Origin: Novosphingobium sp.
Lineage (GTDB): Bacteria > Pseudomonadota > Alphaproteobacteria > Sphingomonadales > Sphingomonadaceae
Length of the DNA stretch: 64,000 nucleotides
Reading direction: 5' to 3'
Assembly (NCBI RefSeq): GCF_030699305.1
Contig: NZ_JAUYNB010000010.1
Span: forward strand, 310,001-374,000
The notes under the pieces are model-generated. The model was not told where the DNA came from. It worked only from the letters and a program-made list of their open reading frames with translations, and ran no database searches. Shown in pieces: positions 44,179 to 52,965 of this stretch (positions within the stretch are counted from its first letter, which is position 1; every line of letters starts with the position of its first letter). A program made the translations under genes and the position numbers.

Positions 44179-45791
44179 CAGTTGCGTCCACCCACCAGCC
44201 CGCGCGCGATCACTTGCGCCTGAATCTCTGCCGCGCCTTCGAAGATGTTGAGGATACGCGCATCGCACAGCACGCGGCTGATTTCGTATTCCAGCGCGTA
44301 ACCGTTGCCGCCGTGGATTTGCAGGCTGGCATCGGCATTGCTCCACGCCGCACGCGCGGCGAGCAGCTTGGCCATCCCGGCCTCGATGTCGCAACGCTTG
44401 CCGGAATCCTTGGCGCGGGCGGCGGCGTAAGTCAGTTCGCGGCTCAGGATCAGGTCGCACAGGCTCATCGCCAGTTTATCGGCCACGCGCGGGAAGGCGG
44501 CGATGGGCTGGCCGAATTGCTTGCGGTTGAGCGCATAGTCCAGCCCCAGTTCCAGCGCGCGGCGGGCCACGCCGACGGCGCGGGCGGCGGTCTGGACCCG
44601 GGCGCCTTCGAACGTGCGCATCAGCTGCTTGAAGCCTTGGCCCTGTTCGCCGCCCAGCAGCGCGTCAGCGGGCGCGCGCATTCCGTCAAACGACAGCGCG
44701 TATTCGCGCATCCCGCGATAGCCCAGCACTTCGATCTCGCTCCCCGCCATGCCGTCCGCCGGGAAGGCATCAGCCTCGGTCCCGCGCGGCTTGGGGACCA
44801 GCAGCATCGACAGGCCGGAGTAGCCCTTGGCATCCGGTAGCGTGCGCGCCAGCAGCGTCATCAGGTCGGACCGGCTGGCGTGCGTGATCCACGTTTTCGA
44901 GCCCGTGATGACCCAGTCGCCCGAACTGTCTGGCCCATCGCGCCGCGCGCGGGTTTGCAGGCTGCCAAGGTCGGAGCCAACGTCGGGTTCGGTGAACACG
45001 GCGGTCGGCAGCACTTCGCCGCTGGCGATTTTCGGAAGCCAGTGCGCTTTCTGCTCCGCCGTGCCGCCCAGCGCGATCAGCTCGCCCGCGATCTCGCTGC
45101 GGGTGCCCAGCGATCCTGCGCCGATCCATCCGCGCGACAGTTCCTCGGTGACCAGACACATGACCAGTTTCGACAGCCCCAGCCCGCCGAACTCTTCCGG
45201 AATGCACACCCCGAACGTGCCGAGATCGGCCATTGCCGCCACGGTGGCATCGGGGATCAGGTCATTCGCCAGATGCCACTGGTGCGCGTGGGGCAGGATT
45301 TCGGCATCGGTAAACTTGCGGAACTGGTCGCGGATCGCGTCGAGTTCGGCGTCGTGCAGCGTTTCGCTGGGCCAGTGCCCGCTGGCGAGCGCGGCGGCAA
45401 TGGCAGCGCGCAGGGGGGCATGGTCCACCTCGATCAGGTCGCGGGCCGCATGGGCCAGATCGCGCGCGGCGTGGGACAGGCCCAGGTCCGCCGGACGGGC
45501 CAGCTCATTCTGCCCCATCGGCAGCCCGCCGACCAGTTGCGCCACGGTTTCGGCAAAGGCCAGTTCGGCCACTTGCGCGTCGAGCGGGTTGGCATCGCCG
45601 TTCGCCGCCCGCCAATCCTGCACCGCTTCCAATGCGGCGATGCTCGTGGCGATCCACGCAAAGCCGTGCGCGGCGCGTTGTTCGTCATCGATCCGGCGGG
45701 TTGCCAGCCGCTGCGCCAGCGCGTCCAGCGCGGCGGCGCGATAGGCCTGTGCCGCGCCGAGGACATGGGCCAGATCGATGGCGTCGCGCAT
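44178..45791 (-). CDS. mcd: Acyl-CoA dehydrogenase with N-terminal extension, (2S)-methylsuccinyl-CoA dehydrogenase-like
   Basis: A 537-residue flavoprotein. Ordinary acyl-CoA dehydrogenases have ~390 residues; here ~145 extra N-terminal residues of helical sequence precede the core, the hallmark of methylsuccinyl-CoA dehydrogenase (Mcd). Core strings such as LGTRSEIAGELI, VLPTAVFTEPDVGSDLGSL, GSKTWITHASRSDLMTLLAR, LGYRGMREY and ILNIFEGAAEIQAQV agree with Mcd as I remember it, and FEG carries the catalytic Glu. The enzyme oxidises methylsuccinyl-CoA to mesaconyl-C1-CoA. It lies directly upstream of the Meh-like hydratase. The other ethylmalonyl-CoA pathway genes (ccr, ecm, mch) are absent here. 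Confidence 0.82.
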   Translation of the reverse strand: MRDAIDLAHVLGAAQAYRAAALDALAQRLATRRIDDEQRAAHGFAWIATSIAALEAVQDWRAANGDANPLDAQVAELAFAETVAQLVGGLPMGQNELARPADLGLSHAARDLAHAARDLIEVDHAPLRAAIAAALASGHWPSETLHDAELDAIRDQFRKFTDAEILPHAHQWHLANDLIPDATVAAMADLGTFGVCIPEEFGGLGLSKLVMCLVTEELSRGWIGAGSLGTRSEIAGELIALGGTAEQKAHWLPKIASGEVLPTAVFTEPDVGSDLGSLQTRARRDGPDSSGDWVITGSKTWITHASRSDLMTLLARTLPDAKGYSGLSMLLVPKPRGTEADAFPADGMAGSEIEVLGYRGMREYALSFDGMRAPADALLGGEQGQGFKQLMRTFEGARVQTAARAVGVARRALELGLDYALNRKQFGQPIAAFPRVADKLAMSLCDLILSRELTYAAARAKDSGKRCDIEAGMAKLLAARAAWSNADASLQIHGGNGYALEYEISRVLCDARILNIFEGAAEIQAQVIARGLVGGRN

Positions 45792-45794
45792 GGT

Positions 45795-47009
45795 TCAGGC
45801 CTTCTCGAACACCGCCGCGATCCCCTGACCGCCGCCGATGCACATCGTTTCAAGGCCGTAGCGCACGTCGCGGCGCTGCATTTCGCGGGTCAGGTTGGCC
45901 AGGATGCGGCCCCCGGTGGCGCCAATCGGATGGCCCAGCGAAATGCCCGAGCCGTTCACGTTCAGGATATCGTGGCGGCTGTCATCGTCCAACCAGCCCC
46001 AGCCCTTCAGGCAGGCCAGCACTTGCGGGGCAAACGCCTCGTTCAGCTCGATCAGGCCGATGTCGCTGAACGACAGCCCGTTGCGGGCGAACAGGCGTTC
46101 GGTCGCGGGGACGGGGCCGTAACCCATCCGGCTGGGATCGCACCCGGCGGCCGCCCACGAATGGAAGAACGCGATGGGTTCCAGCCCCAGTTCCTCCAGC
46201 TTGTCCTCCGCCACGATCAGGCACGCAGCAGCAGCATCGTTCTGCTGGCTGGCGTTGCCCGCCGTCACCACGCCGCCTTCCAGCGGGCGCAGCTTGCCGA
46301 GCGATTCCAGCGTGGCATCGGCGCGGTAGCCTTCGTCGTGGGCGAAGAGGACGGGATCGCCCTTTTTCTGCGGGACGGCGACCGGCACCAGTTCATCGGC
46401 GAACAGCCCGTTTTCCCACGCGGCGGCGGCACGCTGGTGGCTGCGCGCGGCATAGGCATCGCAGGCCTCGCGGCTGATCGCCCAGTCGGTGGCGAGGTTT
46501 TCGGCCGTTTCGATCATGCCCGAAATCACGCCATAGCGTTCGATCGGCTGGCTCATCACCCGGCCGCGGGTCAGCCGGTCATGCAGCGTCAGGTTGCCCG
46601 CGCGCACGCCCTTGCGGATGTCGGTGGTGTAATGCTCGACATTGGACATGCTCTCGCAGCCACCCGCGACGACCACGTCGCTCATGCCGGTCTGGACCAT
46701 CATCGCCGCGTTGATGATTGCCTGCAGGCCCGATCCGCAGCGCCGGTCCAGCTGATAGCCGGGCACTTCCTGCGGCAGGTCGGCCAGCAGCCATGCCCAG
46801 TGGCCGATGCAGGGCGCTTCGCCGTTGCCATAGCCTTGGCTGAACACCACGTCGTCCACGCGCGACGGATCGATCCTGGTGCGCGCCATCAGCGCCTTCA
46901 GGATCACCGCGCCCAGCTGGCCAGCGGTCATGGACGACAGCGCCCCGCCGAACTTGCCGACAGGCGTGCGGATGGGCGAGACGATGGCTGCGCGGCGAAG
47001 CTGGGTCAT
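45795..47009 (-). CDS. Acetyl-CoA acetyltransferase (thiolase)
   Basis: A 404-residue type II thiolase starting at ATG 47009. Nucleophilic Cys is in YQLDRRCGSGLQAI (about residue 90). The C-terminal NEAFAPQVLAC, GHPIGATGGRI (His) and CIGGGQGIAA (second Cys) complete the active site. It makes or cleaves 3-ketoacyl-CoA. In this operon it could carry out the thiolytic step of a side chain or dicarboxylate beta-oxidation. Its start overlaps the stop of the Mct-like gene in an ATGA and three bases separate it from mcd. Confidence 0.92.
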   Translation of the reverse strand: MTQLRRAAIVSPIRTPVGKFGGALSSMTAGQLGAVILKALMARTRIDPSRVDDVVFSQGYGNGEAPCIGHWAWLLADLPQEVPGYQLDRRCGSGLQAIINAAMMVQTGMSDVVVAGGCESMSNVEHYTTDIRKGVRAGNLTLHDRLTRGRVMSQPIERYGVISGMIETAENLATDWAISREACDAYAARSHQRAAAAWENGLFADELVPVAVPQKKGDPVLFAHDEGYRADATLESLGKLRPLEGGVVTAGNASQQNDAAAACLIVAEDKLEELGLEPIAFFHSWAAAGCDPSRMGYGPVPATERLFARNGLSFSDIGLIELNEAFAPQVLACLKGWGWLDDDSRHDILNVNGSGISLGHPIGATGGRILANLTREMQRRDVRYGLETMCIGGGQGIAAVFEKA

Positions 47010-48208
47010 TGGCTGGTTCCTACGATTCCGGTGTCGATCAGGCGGGCGATTTCGCCCGAGGAGAGCTTGAGGCGCTCGGTCAGCACTTCTTCGCTGTGCT
47101 GGCCATTGCGCGGGGCAGGTTGAGGCGCGCCGCGTTCCTGCTGCGGCACGGTGCCAAAAGCCCCGGCGGCGGGATAGGCAAAGCCGGATGGGTTCGCGTC
47201 GAACGCGCTGAACATCGGGTTGCCCCCAACCAGGCGCGGATCCTGCGCGGCATCGTGCATGGTGCGGTAGGCCGAATGGACGATCCCGGCGGCATCGAGC
47301 GCAGCGGCCAGATCGGCATGGCTGTGCGCTCCGATGGCGCTTTCGAACAGCGGATAGAGCGCATCGCGGTGGGTATAGCGCAGCCCGTCGTCGGCGGCGA
47401 AGCTGACGCTGCGTGCGGCCTCGATTGCGGCGATCTGATCGCTCAGACCAAGCGCTGCGATCAGGTTCGCCCACTGGCGGTGGGTAACGACCACGATCAT
47501 CGTGCGCTGGCCGTCAGCAGTCACGAAATCGCGCCCGAACAGGCCGTAAACCGCATTGCCAAGACGCGGCCGGTTCTCGCCCGTGTAGAGCACTTCGGCG
47601 ATCCCGCCGAGGTTGGCGACCGTGCCGATGGCAACGTCGGACAGGGGGATGCGCACTTCGCTGCCCTCGCCCGTCGCCGTGCGGCGCTGGATCGCGGCGA
47701 GCAGCGCGAAGGCGGCATAGGCGCCCGAGAGCAGATCCCAGGCCGGCAGCACGTGGTTGACCGGGTCCGGTCCCGGCCCGGTCAGCATCGGATAGCCGAC
47801 AGCGTTGTTGACCGTGTAATCAAGCGCGGGCGCGCCATCGGCCCAGCCCATTACCCGCACCGTTACCAGATCGGCGCGGCCCTCGGCCAGCCTGGCGTGG
47901 CTGAGGAAGCCCTCAGCCGGGAAGTTGGTGATGAACTGGCCGGTGGCGCGGACCAGGTCCTGCAGCAGCTCGCGCCCCTCGGGCACGCCAAGGTTGAGCG
48001 CGACCGACTTTTTCGCGCGGTTGAGGTTTTCCCAGTAGAGCGAACTGTTCTCAACCGTCACCGGCCAGCGGCGATAGTCCGGCCCACCGCCGACGGAATC
48101 GACCCGGATCACTTCCGCCCCGAACTGCGCGCAATAGAGCCCCGCCGTGGGCGAGGCGACGAACGACGACGCCTCGATCACCGACAGCCCGGAGAGGAGC
48201 TGGTACAT
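47006..48208 (-). CDS. Class III CoA transferase, mesaconyl-CoA C1-C4 CoA transferase-like
   Basis: A 400-residue CaiB/BaiF-family protein. Catalytic Asp is expected in VLPAWDLLSG. Several stretches match the Chloroflexus mesaconyl-CoA C1-C4 CoA transferase (2-methylfumaryl-CoA isomerase, Mct) as I remember it: VGGGPDYRRWPVT, FITNFPAEGFLS, LDYTVNNAVGYPMLTGPG, NAVYGLFGRDFVTADGQR and the ending IARLIDTGIV. General CaiB proteins lack most of these. Mct moves CoA within one mesaconyl-CoA molecule from C1 to C4. Mcd-like and Meh-like genes beside it provide exactly the substrate and the next step. I am fairly sure of the subfamily, less of the activity. Confidence 0.75.
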   Translation of the reverse strand: MYQLLSGLSVIEASSFVASPTAGLYCAQFGAEVIRVDSVGGGPDYRRWPVTVENSSLYWENLNRAKKSVALNLGVPEGRELLQDLVRATGQFITNFPAEGFLSHARLAEGRADLVTVRVMGWADGAPALDYTVNNAVGYPMLTGPGPDPVNHVLPAWDLLSGAYAAFALLAAIQRRTATGEGSEVRIPLSDVAIGTVANLGGIAEVLYTGENRPRLGNAVYGLFGRDFVTADGQRTMIVVVTHRQWANLIAALGLSDQIAAIEAARSVSFAADDGLRYTHRDALYPLFESAIGAHSHADLAAALDAAGIVHSAYRTMHDAAQDPRLVGGNPMFSAFDANPSGFAYPAAGAFGTVPQQERGAPQPAPRNGQHSEEVLTERLKLSSGEIARLIDTGIVGTSQ

Positions 48209-48212
48209 CGCC

Positions 48213-49391
48213 TCAGCCCTGCCCTGCCGCCCATTCGCGCAGCATGTGCTTGGCGATCTGGAGCTGGAGGATCTGCGTCGTGCCTTCGTAGATGCGGTAA
48301 ATGCGCGAATCGCGGAAGAAGCGTTCGGCGTCATATTCGGCGAGGTAACCCGCCCCGCCGTACACCTGCACCACGCGGTCGACCACGCGGCCGCACATTT
48401 CGGACGCGAAGACCTTGAACGCAGCGGCCTTGCGCAGCACGTTTTCGCCCCGGTCGGCGCGCGCGGTGACGTCGGCCAGCATCGATTCCGCCGCGTAGAT
48501 CTCGATCTCGCTGTCGGCCAGCATCTGCTGGATCAGCTGGAACTGGGCAATCGGCTCGCCAAACGCCTTGCGTTCGTTGGCATAGCGCAGTGCGCTGTCG
48601 AGCGCGCGGCGGGCATAGCCGGTCGCCGCCGCGCCGACCGAGATGCGGCCGTTGTCGAGGCTCTGCATCGCGGTCACAAAGCCGCGCCCTTCGGTGTCGC
48701 CCAGCAGCGCGTCGGCGGGCAGGTGGACGTCTTCCATGACGATGTCGGCGATATGGCTGCCCGACTGGCCCATCTTCTTGTCCGACTTGCCGACCGAAAC
48801 GCCCGGCGTATCCATCGGCACCAGAAACGCCGAAACGTGGGCGTTCTTGGGCAGGGCTTCCTTGTTGGTGCGGGCCATGATCAGCGCGACCTTCGCAAAC
48901 GGCGCGTTGGTGATGTAGCGTTTGGTGCCATTGAGCACCCAGCCGTTGCCGGAGCGCACCGCCATCGTCTGCATCGCGGCGGAATCCGATCCCGAACCCG
49001 GCTCGGTCAACCCGAAGCTGGCGATTTCCCCGGCGGCGAGGCGCGGCAGCCACTGCGCCTTCTGCGCCTCGGTCCCGCCGTTCTTTAGCGCGGAGCAAAC
49101 CATGCCGATGTTGATCGAAATGATCGAGCGGAACGCGGGCATCGCATAGGACAGCGTCAGGATCGTCTGCGCATACTGCGTGACGTTCATCCCCGCGCCG
49201 CCGAATTCTTCCGGCATGGTCAGGCCGAACAGGCCCATGTCGCGCATTTCATTGAGGATATCGTCGGGGATCAGGTTGGTTTCGATGATCTCGCGCTCAG
49301 CCGGGATCAGCCGGTCCCGCACATAGCGGTGCAGCTGTTCGATGAACTGTTCAAAGACGTCGGCGTCCATGCCGGGGTTTGCGGTGCTCAT
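48213..49391 (-). CDS. Acyl-CoA dehydrogenase
   Basis: A 392-residue acyl-CoA dehydrogenase of normal length. N-terminal helical domain (about 1-125), middle beta domain with FGLTEPGSGSDSAAM, C-terminal domain with RISVGAAATGYARRALD, AFGEPIAQFQLIQQMLAD and the catalytic-Glu motif RIYEGTTQI. FAD-dependent alpha,beta-desaturation of a CoA ester is expected. The chain is short or branched but not determined. It sits four bases upstream of the Mct-like gene and eleven downstream of the SDR gene. Confidence 0.93.
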   Translation of the reverse strand: MSTANPGMDADVFEQFIEQLHRYVRDRLIPAEREIIETNLIPDDILNEMRDMGLFGLTMPEEFGGAGMNVTQYAQTILTLSYAMPAFRSIISINIGMVCSALKNGGTEAQKAQWLPRLAAGEIASFGLTEPGSGSDSAAMQTMAVRSGNGWVLNGTKRYITNAPFAKVALIMARTNKEALPKNAHVSAFLVPMDTPGVSVGKSDKKMGQSGSHIADIVMEDVHLPADALLGDTEGRGFVTAMQSLDNGRISVGAAATGYARRALDSALRYANERKAFGEPIAQFQLIQQMLADSEIEIYAAESMLADVTARADRGENVLRKAAAFKVFASEMCGRVVDRVVQVYGGAGYLAEYDAERFFRDSRIYRIYEGTTQILQLQIAKHMLREWAAGQG

Positions 49392-49402
49392 GGGCTGGGT
49401 CC

Positions 49403-50320
49403 TCAGATGGGATCGTAAGGGAAGACGTGCGCCGAAATTTCGTCCGCGCGGGCGAAGCTGGGCTTGAACGCGGGGATCAGCTCGTCCGCGATTGTCTCCG
49501 GCGTCCAGCCTTCCAGCTTGGTCATCGACCGGATCGGGCGCGGCTTGTTATACAGCACGATCTCGTTCTTGCGGACCGAGAAGATCTGGTTGGTGACCTC
49601 CTTCGAGGCGTCCGAGGCGAGATAGACCACCAGCGGGGCGATCTTGTCCGCGCTCATCGTTTTGAGGCGTTCGACGCGCTGCTGCTGTTCGGGCGTTTCG
49701 GCGGGGATCGAGGCGGTCATCCGGCTCCACGCGAAGGGCGCGATGCAGTTGGAGCGCACCCCGGCCCGCGCCATGTCGAGCGCGATCGACTGCGACAGCG
49801 CGACGAGGCCCAGCTTGGCCGCGCTGTAATTCGCCTGTCCGATGTTGCCGATCAGCCCGCTGGTGCTGGTGAAGTGGATGAAGCTGCCCGATTGCTGCTC
49901 ACGGAAATAGGGGGTCGCCGCCTTGCAGACGTTGAACGGGCCGTTGAGGTTGACGTCGATCACCGCGCGCCAGTCTTCATGGCTCATCTTGTGCCAGATC
50001 GTGTCGCGCAGGATGCCCGCGTTGTTGACCACCGCGTCGATCCGGCCAAACCGCTGCACCGCATCCTCGATGATGCTGACCGCGCCGACCGGATCGGCCA
50101 CGCTGGCCAGGTTCGCCCAGGCCTTGCCGCCCGCCGCGACGATATCGTTCACGGTGTCCTGCGCCGGACCCGCATCGCCGCCATCGCCGCCGCCGCCCAC
50201 GCCCGGGTCGTTCACCACCACCGCCGCGCCGTGTTTGGCACAAAGCAGTGCGATTTCACGCCCCACGCCGCGCCCGGCACCGGTAATCGCTACGACTTTG
50301 CCTTCGAGCATCCCGCTCAT
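49403..50320 (-). CDS. SDR family oxidoreductase
   Basis: A 305-residue short-chain dehydrogenase. NAD(P) motif is GAGRGVGREIAL (about 13-24), followed by NNAGILRD, the catalytic Ser in HFTSTSGLIGNIG and YSAAK. The early VNDPGVGGGGDGGD loop is seen in MFE-2-type 3-hydroxyacyl-CoA dehydrogenases, so beta-oxidation of a CoA thioester is likely. The extra ~50 C-terminal residues also fit that group. It is the first gene after an 18-base palindrome and may start its own transcription unit. Confidence 0.9.
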   Translation of the reverse strand: MSGMLEGKVVAITGAGRGVGREIALLCAKHGAAVVVNDPGVGGGGDGGDAGPAQDTVNDIVAAGGKAWANLASVADPVGAVSIIEDAVQRFGRIDAVVNNAGILRDTIWHKMSHEDWRAVIDVNLNGPFNVCKAATPYFREQQSGSFIHFTSTSGLIGNIGQANYSAAKLGLVALSQSIALDMARAGVRSNCIAPFAWSRMTASIPAETPEQQQRVERLKTMSADKIAPLVVYLASDASKEVTNQIFSVRKNEIVLYNKPRPIRSMTKLEGWTPETIADELIPAFKPSFARADEISAHVFPYDPI

Positions 50321-50392
50321 CGCCTGTCTCCCATCGGAATCGTTCCGGTCGGCCTATCGGGCGTGCCCGGTTATTTCAACATTGCGCAGTAC

Positions 50393-50410
50393 TTTTCAGT
50401 ATGCTGAAAA
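50393..50410. promoter_or_regulatory. 18-base palindrome, probable operator before the SDR gene
   Basis: TTTTCAG (50393-50399), TATG spacer, CTGAAAA (50404-50410), perfect 7-base arms. It begins three bases after the upstream oxidase stop and about 70 bases before the SDR start. The surrounding gap is AT-richer than the genes. It could be the binding site of a TetR- or GntR-type regulator for the downstream part of the operon. The stem is too AT-rich for a typical terminator. Confidence 0.5.
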
Positions 50411-50413
50411 ATA

Positions 50414-51796
50414 TCAGGCCAGCACTTTGCGCGGATTGAGCAGCCCGAGCGGATCGAGCGCGGCCTTGAGCGTGCGCATCAGCGCGATTTCCGCCGGAGT
50501 TCGCGAAACGTCCAGCCAGTCGCGCTTTTCCAGCCCGATGCCGTGTTCAGCCGAGATCGACCCGTTCAGCGCGCGCAGCGGCTCGTAAACCAGCGCCTCG
50601 ACCCGGCGGCGCAGATCCTCGCTCCACGGGCGCGGGGCGACCAGGATGTGCAGGTTGCCGTCGCCGAGATGGCCGAACACCACCACCCGCGTGTCCGCGC
50701 CCCATTCGGTCCGGGCAGCGGCGGTCAGCGCCTTGACGTATTGGTCCATCGCCGCGATCGGCAGGCTGACGTCGAACGTGCAGCCCGGCAGCACGGCCAG
50801 GAACAGCCCTTCGATATCTTCCCGAATGCCCCAGATTGCGGCGCGTTGAGCCTTGCTGGCGGCGATCACGGCATCGCTGGCCAGGTCTTGTTCCAATGCC
50901 TCGCCCAGCACTTCGGCGAACAGTGCGGCGTCGCGGTCCGGATCGGTGCCGGTCGCCTCGACGATGGCGTAGAAGGCGTGTCCGGCGGGGAGCGGCGGGT
51001 TGTGGCGGCCGCTGTTCACCCCGATCAGCTCGTAGTGGTCCTGCCACATCACCTCGAACGAGGATAGCAGGCCTCCAAGCCGCCGCCCGCAGTGCGCGAA
51101 GAACCGCAGCAGCGCATCGAAACTGTCCAGCGCGACAATGGCGGTCCCCTCGCTCGCGGGCAGGGGGTGCAGCTTCAGCACCGCGCGCGTCACCAGCCCC
51201 AGCGTGCCTTCGCTGCCGATGAACAGCTGCTTCAGGTCATAGGCCGCGTTGTTCTTGAGCAGGGTGTTGAGCGCGCAGATCACCGTGCCGTTGGCCAGCA
51301 CCGCTTCCAGCCCCAGCACGTTGTCGCGGGTCATCCCGTACCGCACCACGGTGTTGCCGCCTGCGTTGGTCGAGATATTGCCGCCGATCGTGCACGATCC
51401 GCGCGCGCCCAGATCGACCGGATAAAGCAGGCCATGCGCCGCCGCCGCTTCATGCACGGCCTGCAAGGGCGCGCCTGCTTCGACCAGCATGGTCCGCCCG
51501 ACCGGATCGACGGAGATCACGCTGCGCATCCGCTCAAACGAGATTTGCAGTTCATGGCCCGCCGCATCGGTGCCGTGAACCAGCCCGGTCAGCCCGCCGG
51601 TGCCGATCACCGGCTGGCGCGCGGCGTGGCACAGCTGCATCACGGCGGACAGTTCGGCGGTGCTGCGCGGGCGGATCACGGCCTTGGCCTGACAGGTCGA
51701 CAGCCCCAGCCAGTCCCCGGCGCGGGTGGCCAGGTCATCGCCGGTCAGCACGCCGCCATCGCCGACAATGCCGCGCAGTTCATCCAGCAGGTCCAT
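50414..51796 (-). CDS. FAD-linked 2-hydroxyacid dehydrogenase (GlcD / D-lactate dehydrogenase-like)
   Basis: A 460-residue PCMH-type flavoprotein. The FAD domain includes PVIGTGGLTGLVHGTDAAG, GSCTIGGNISTNAGGN and FIGSEGTLGLVTRA. The FAD-oxidase C domain ends with VFGHLGDGNLHILVAP, then SAEHGIGLEKRDW, which holds the metal-binding His. The family oxidises D-lactate, glycolate or D-2-hydroxyglutarate. Two bases separate it from the FMN-type enzyme upstream. Together they could handle both enantiomers of a 2-hydroxy acid. Confidence 0.9.
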   Translation of the reverse strand: MDLLDELRGIVGDGGVLTGDDLATRAGDWLGLSTCQAKAVIRPRSTAELSAVMQLCHAARQPVIGTGGLTGLVHGTDAAGHELQISFERMRSVISVDPVGRTMLVEAGAPLQAVHEAAAAHGLLYPVDLGARGSCTIGGNISTNAGGNTVVRYGMTRDNVLGLEAVLANGTVICALNTLLKNNAAYDLKQLFIGSEGTLGLVTRAVLKLHPLPASEGTAIVALDSFDALLRFFAHCGRRLGGLLSSFEVMWQDHYELIGVNSGRHNPPLPAGHAFYAIVEATGTDPDRDAALFAEVLGEALEQDLASDAVIAASKAQRAAIWGIREDIEGLFLAVLPGCTFDVSLPIAAMDQYVKALTAAARTEWGADTRVVVFGHLGDGNLHILVAPRPWSEDLRRRVEALVYEPLRALNGSISAEHGIGLEKRDWLDVSRTPAEIALMRTLKAALDPLGLLNPRKVLA

Positions 51797-51798
51797 CG

Positions 51799-52965
51799 TC
51801 AGTCCTCCAGCAGTGCGGTGCGGTTCACATCACGGGCATGGGGTATCCCGGTCAGCCCCAGCGCGGTGCGCATGTCCTGCTTCATCAGGCCGAGCATCCG
51901 GGTCAGCGCAGCCTCACCCCCGGCGGCGAGCGCCATCACCCATGGCCGCCCGATCAGCGCGGCTTTCGCCCCCAGCGCCAGCGCGCGGACCAGATCCTGC
52001 CCGGAGCGAATGCCGCCATCGACCAGCAGCGTGGTCTGATCGCCCACCGCAGCGGCAATGCGCGGCAGCATCGTCGCGGTTGAGGCAACCCCGTCGAGCT
52101 GACGGCCACCGTGGTTCGATACGATCAGCCCGTCTGCCCCCACGCGCACCGCGTCGCGCGCGTCGGCCACGTCCAGAATGCCTTTCAGCACCAGCTTGCC
52201 CGGCCAGATCTTGCGCAGCCATTCGATATCCGCCCAGCTGACCGATGAATCGAACTGGGTGCCGGTCCAGTGCAGATAATCGCGCGGGTTCTTCGATTGC
52301 TGCACATAGGCCGCGATGTTGCCGAACCCGTGCGGCCCGCCGCGCAGGCCCACGTCCCACGCCCAGCGCGGATGGAGCATATAGTCGATCACGCCGGAGC
52401 GCAGCCGCCCCCACGGACCCAGCCCGCCGGCCATGCCGTTGCGGATATCGCGGTAACGCGTGCCCAGCACCGCCAGGTCAATCGTGAACACCAGTGTATC
52501 GACCCCGTGCGCCGCCGCGCGGTTCAGGATGTCCTGCACGATGCCCCGGTCTTTGAGCATATAGAGCTGGAACCAGAACGGCGCGGACGACACTTGCCCC
52601 ACTTCCTCCATCGGGCAGATGCCCACGGTGGACAGGCAGAACGGAATGCCCGCCTTGTCCGCCGCACGCTTGGCCTGCACTTCGCCGCGCCGCGTGGTCA
52701 TCCCGCCCATGCCGACCGGGGCGAGCACCAGCGGCAGCGCCAGCTTTTGCCCGAACAGTTCGACCGAAGTGTCCATGCGCGAGGCATCGACCAGCACTTT
52801 CTGGTTGAGCCGCACCGCTTCCCAGTCGGCGGTGTTGCGCCGCAAGGTCACTTCCGCGCCCGAACCGCCGTCGATGTAATCGAACAGGAAGCGCGGCAGG
52901 CGCCGCTCCGCCACCCTGCGGAAATCCTCGACCGAGGCGGGCAGGAGGTTGAGCGATTGTCCCAT
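51799..52965 (-). CDS. FMN-dependent alpha-hydroxyacid dehydrogenase (LldD-like)
   Basis: A 388-residue TIM-barrel flavoprotein of the L-lactate/mandelate dehydrogenase and glycolate oxidase family. Key strings are FDYIDGGSGAEVTLRRN, LAPVGMGGMTTRRGE, the catalytic His loop VSNHGGRQLDG and VDGGIRSGQD. It is soluble or peripheral and oxidises an L-2-hydroxy acid to a 2-oxo acid. Its start overlaps the ThDP enzyme stop. The next gene encodes an FAD enzyme for (probably) the D isomer. Confidence 0.92.
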   Translation of the reverse strand: MGQSLNLLPASVEDFRRVAERRLPRFLFDYIDGGSGAEVTLRRNTADWEAVRLNQKVLVDASRMDTSVELFGQKLALPLVLAPVGMGGMTTRRGEVQAKRAADKAGIPFCLSTVGICPMEEVGQVSSAPFWFQLYMLKDRGIVQDILNRAAAHGVDTLVFTIDLAVLGTRYRDIRNGMAGGLGPWGRLRSGVIDYMLHPRWAWDVGLRGGPHGFGNIAAYVQQSKNPRDYLHWTGTQFDSSVSWADIEWLRKIWPGKLVLKGILDVADARDAVRVGADGLIVSNHGGRQLDGVASTATMLPRIAAAVGDQTTLLVDGGIRSGQDLVRALALGAKAALIGRPWVMALAAGGEAALTRMLGLMKQDMRTALGLTGIPHARDVNRTALLED

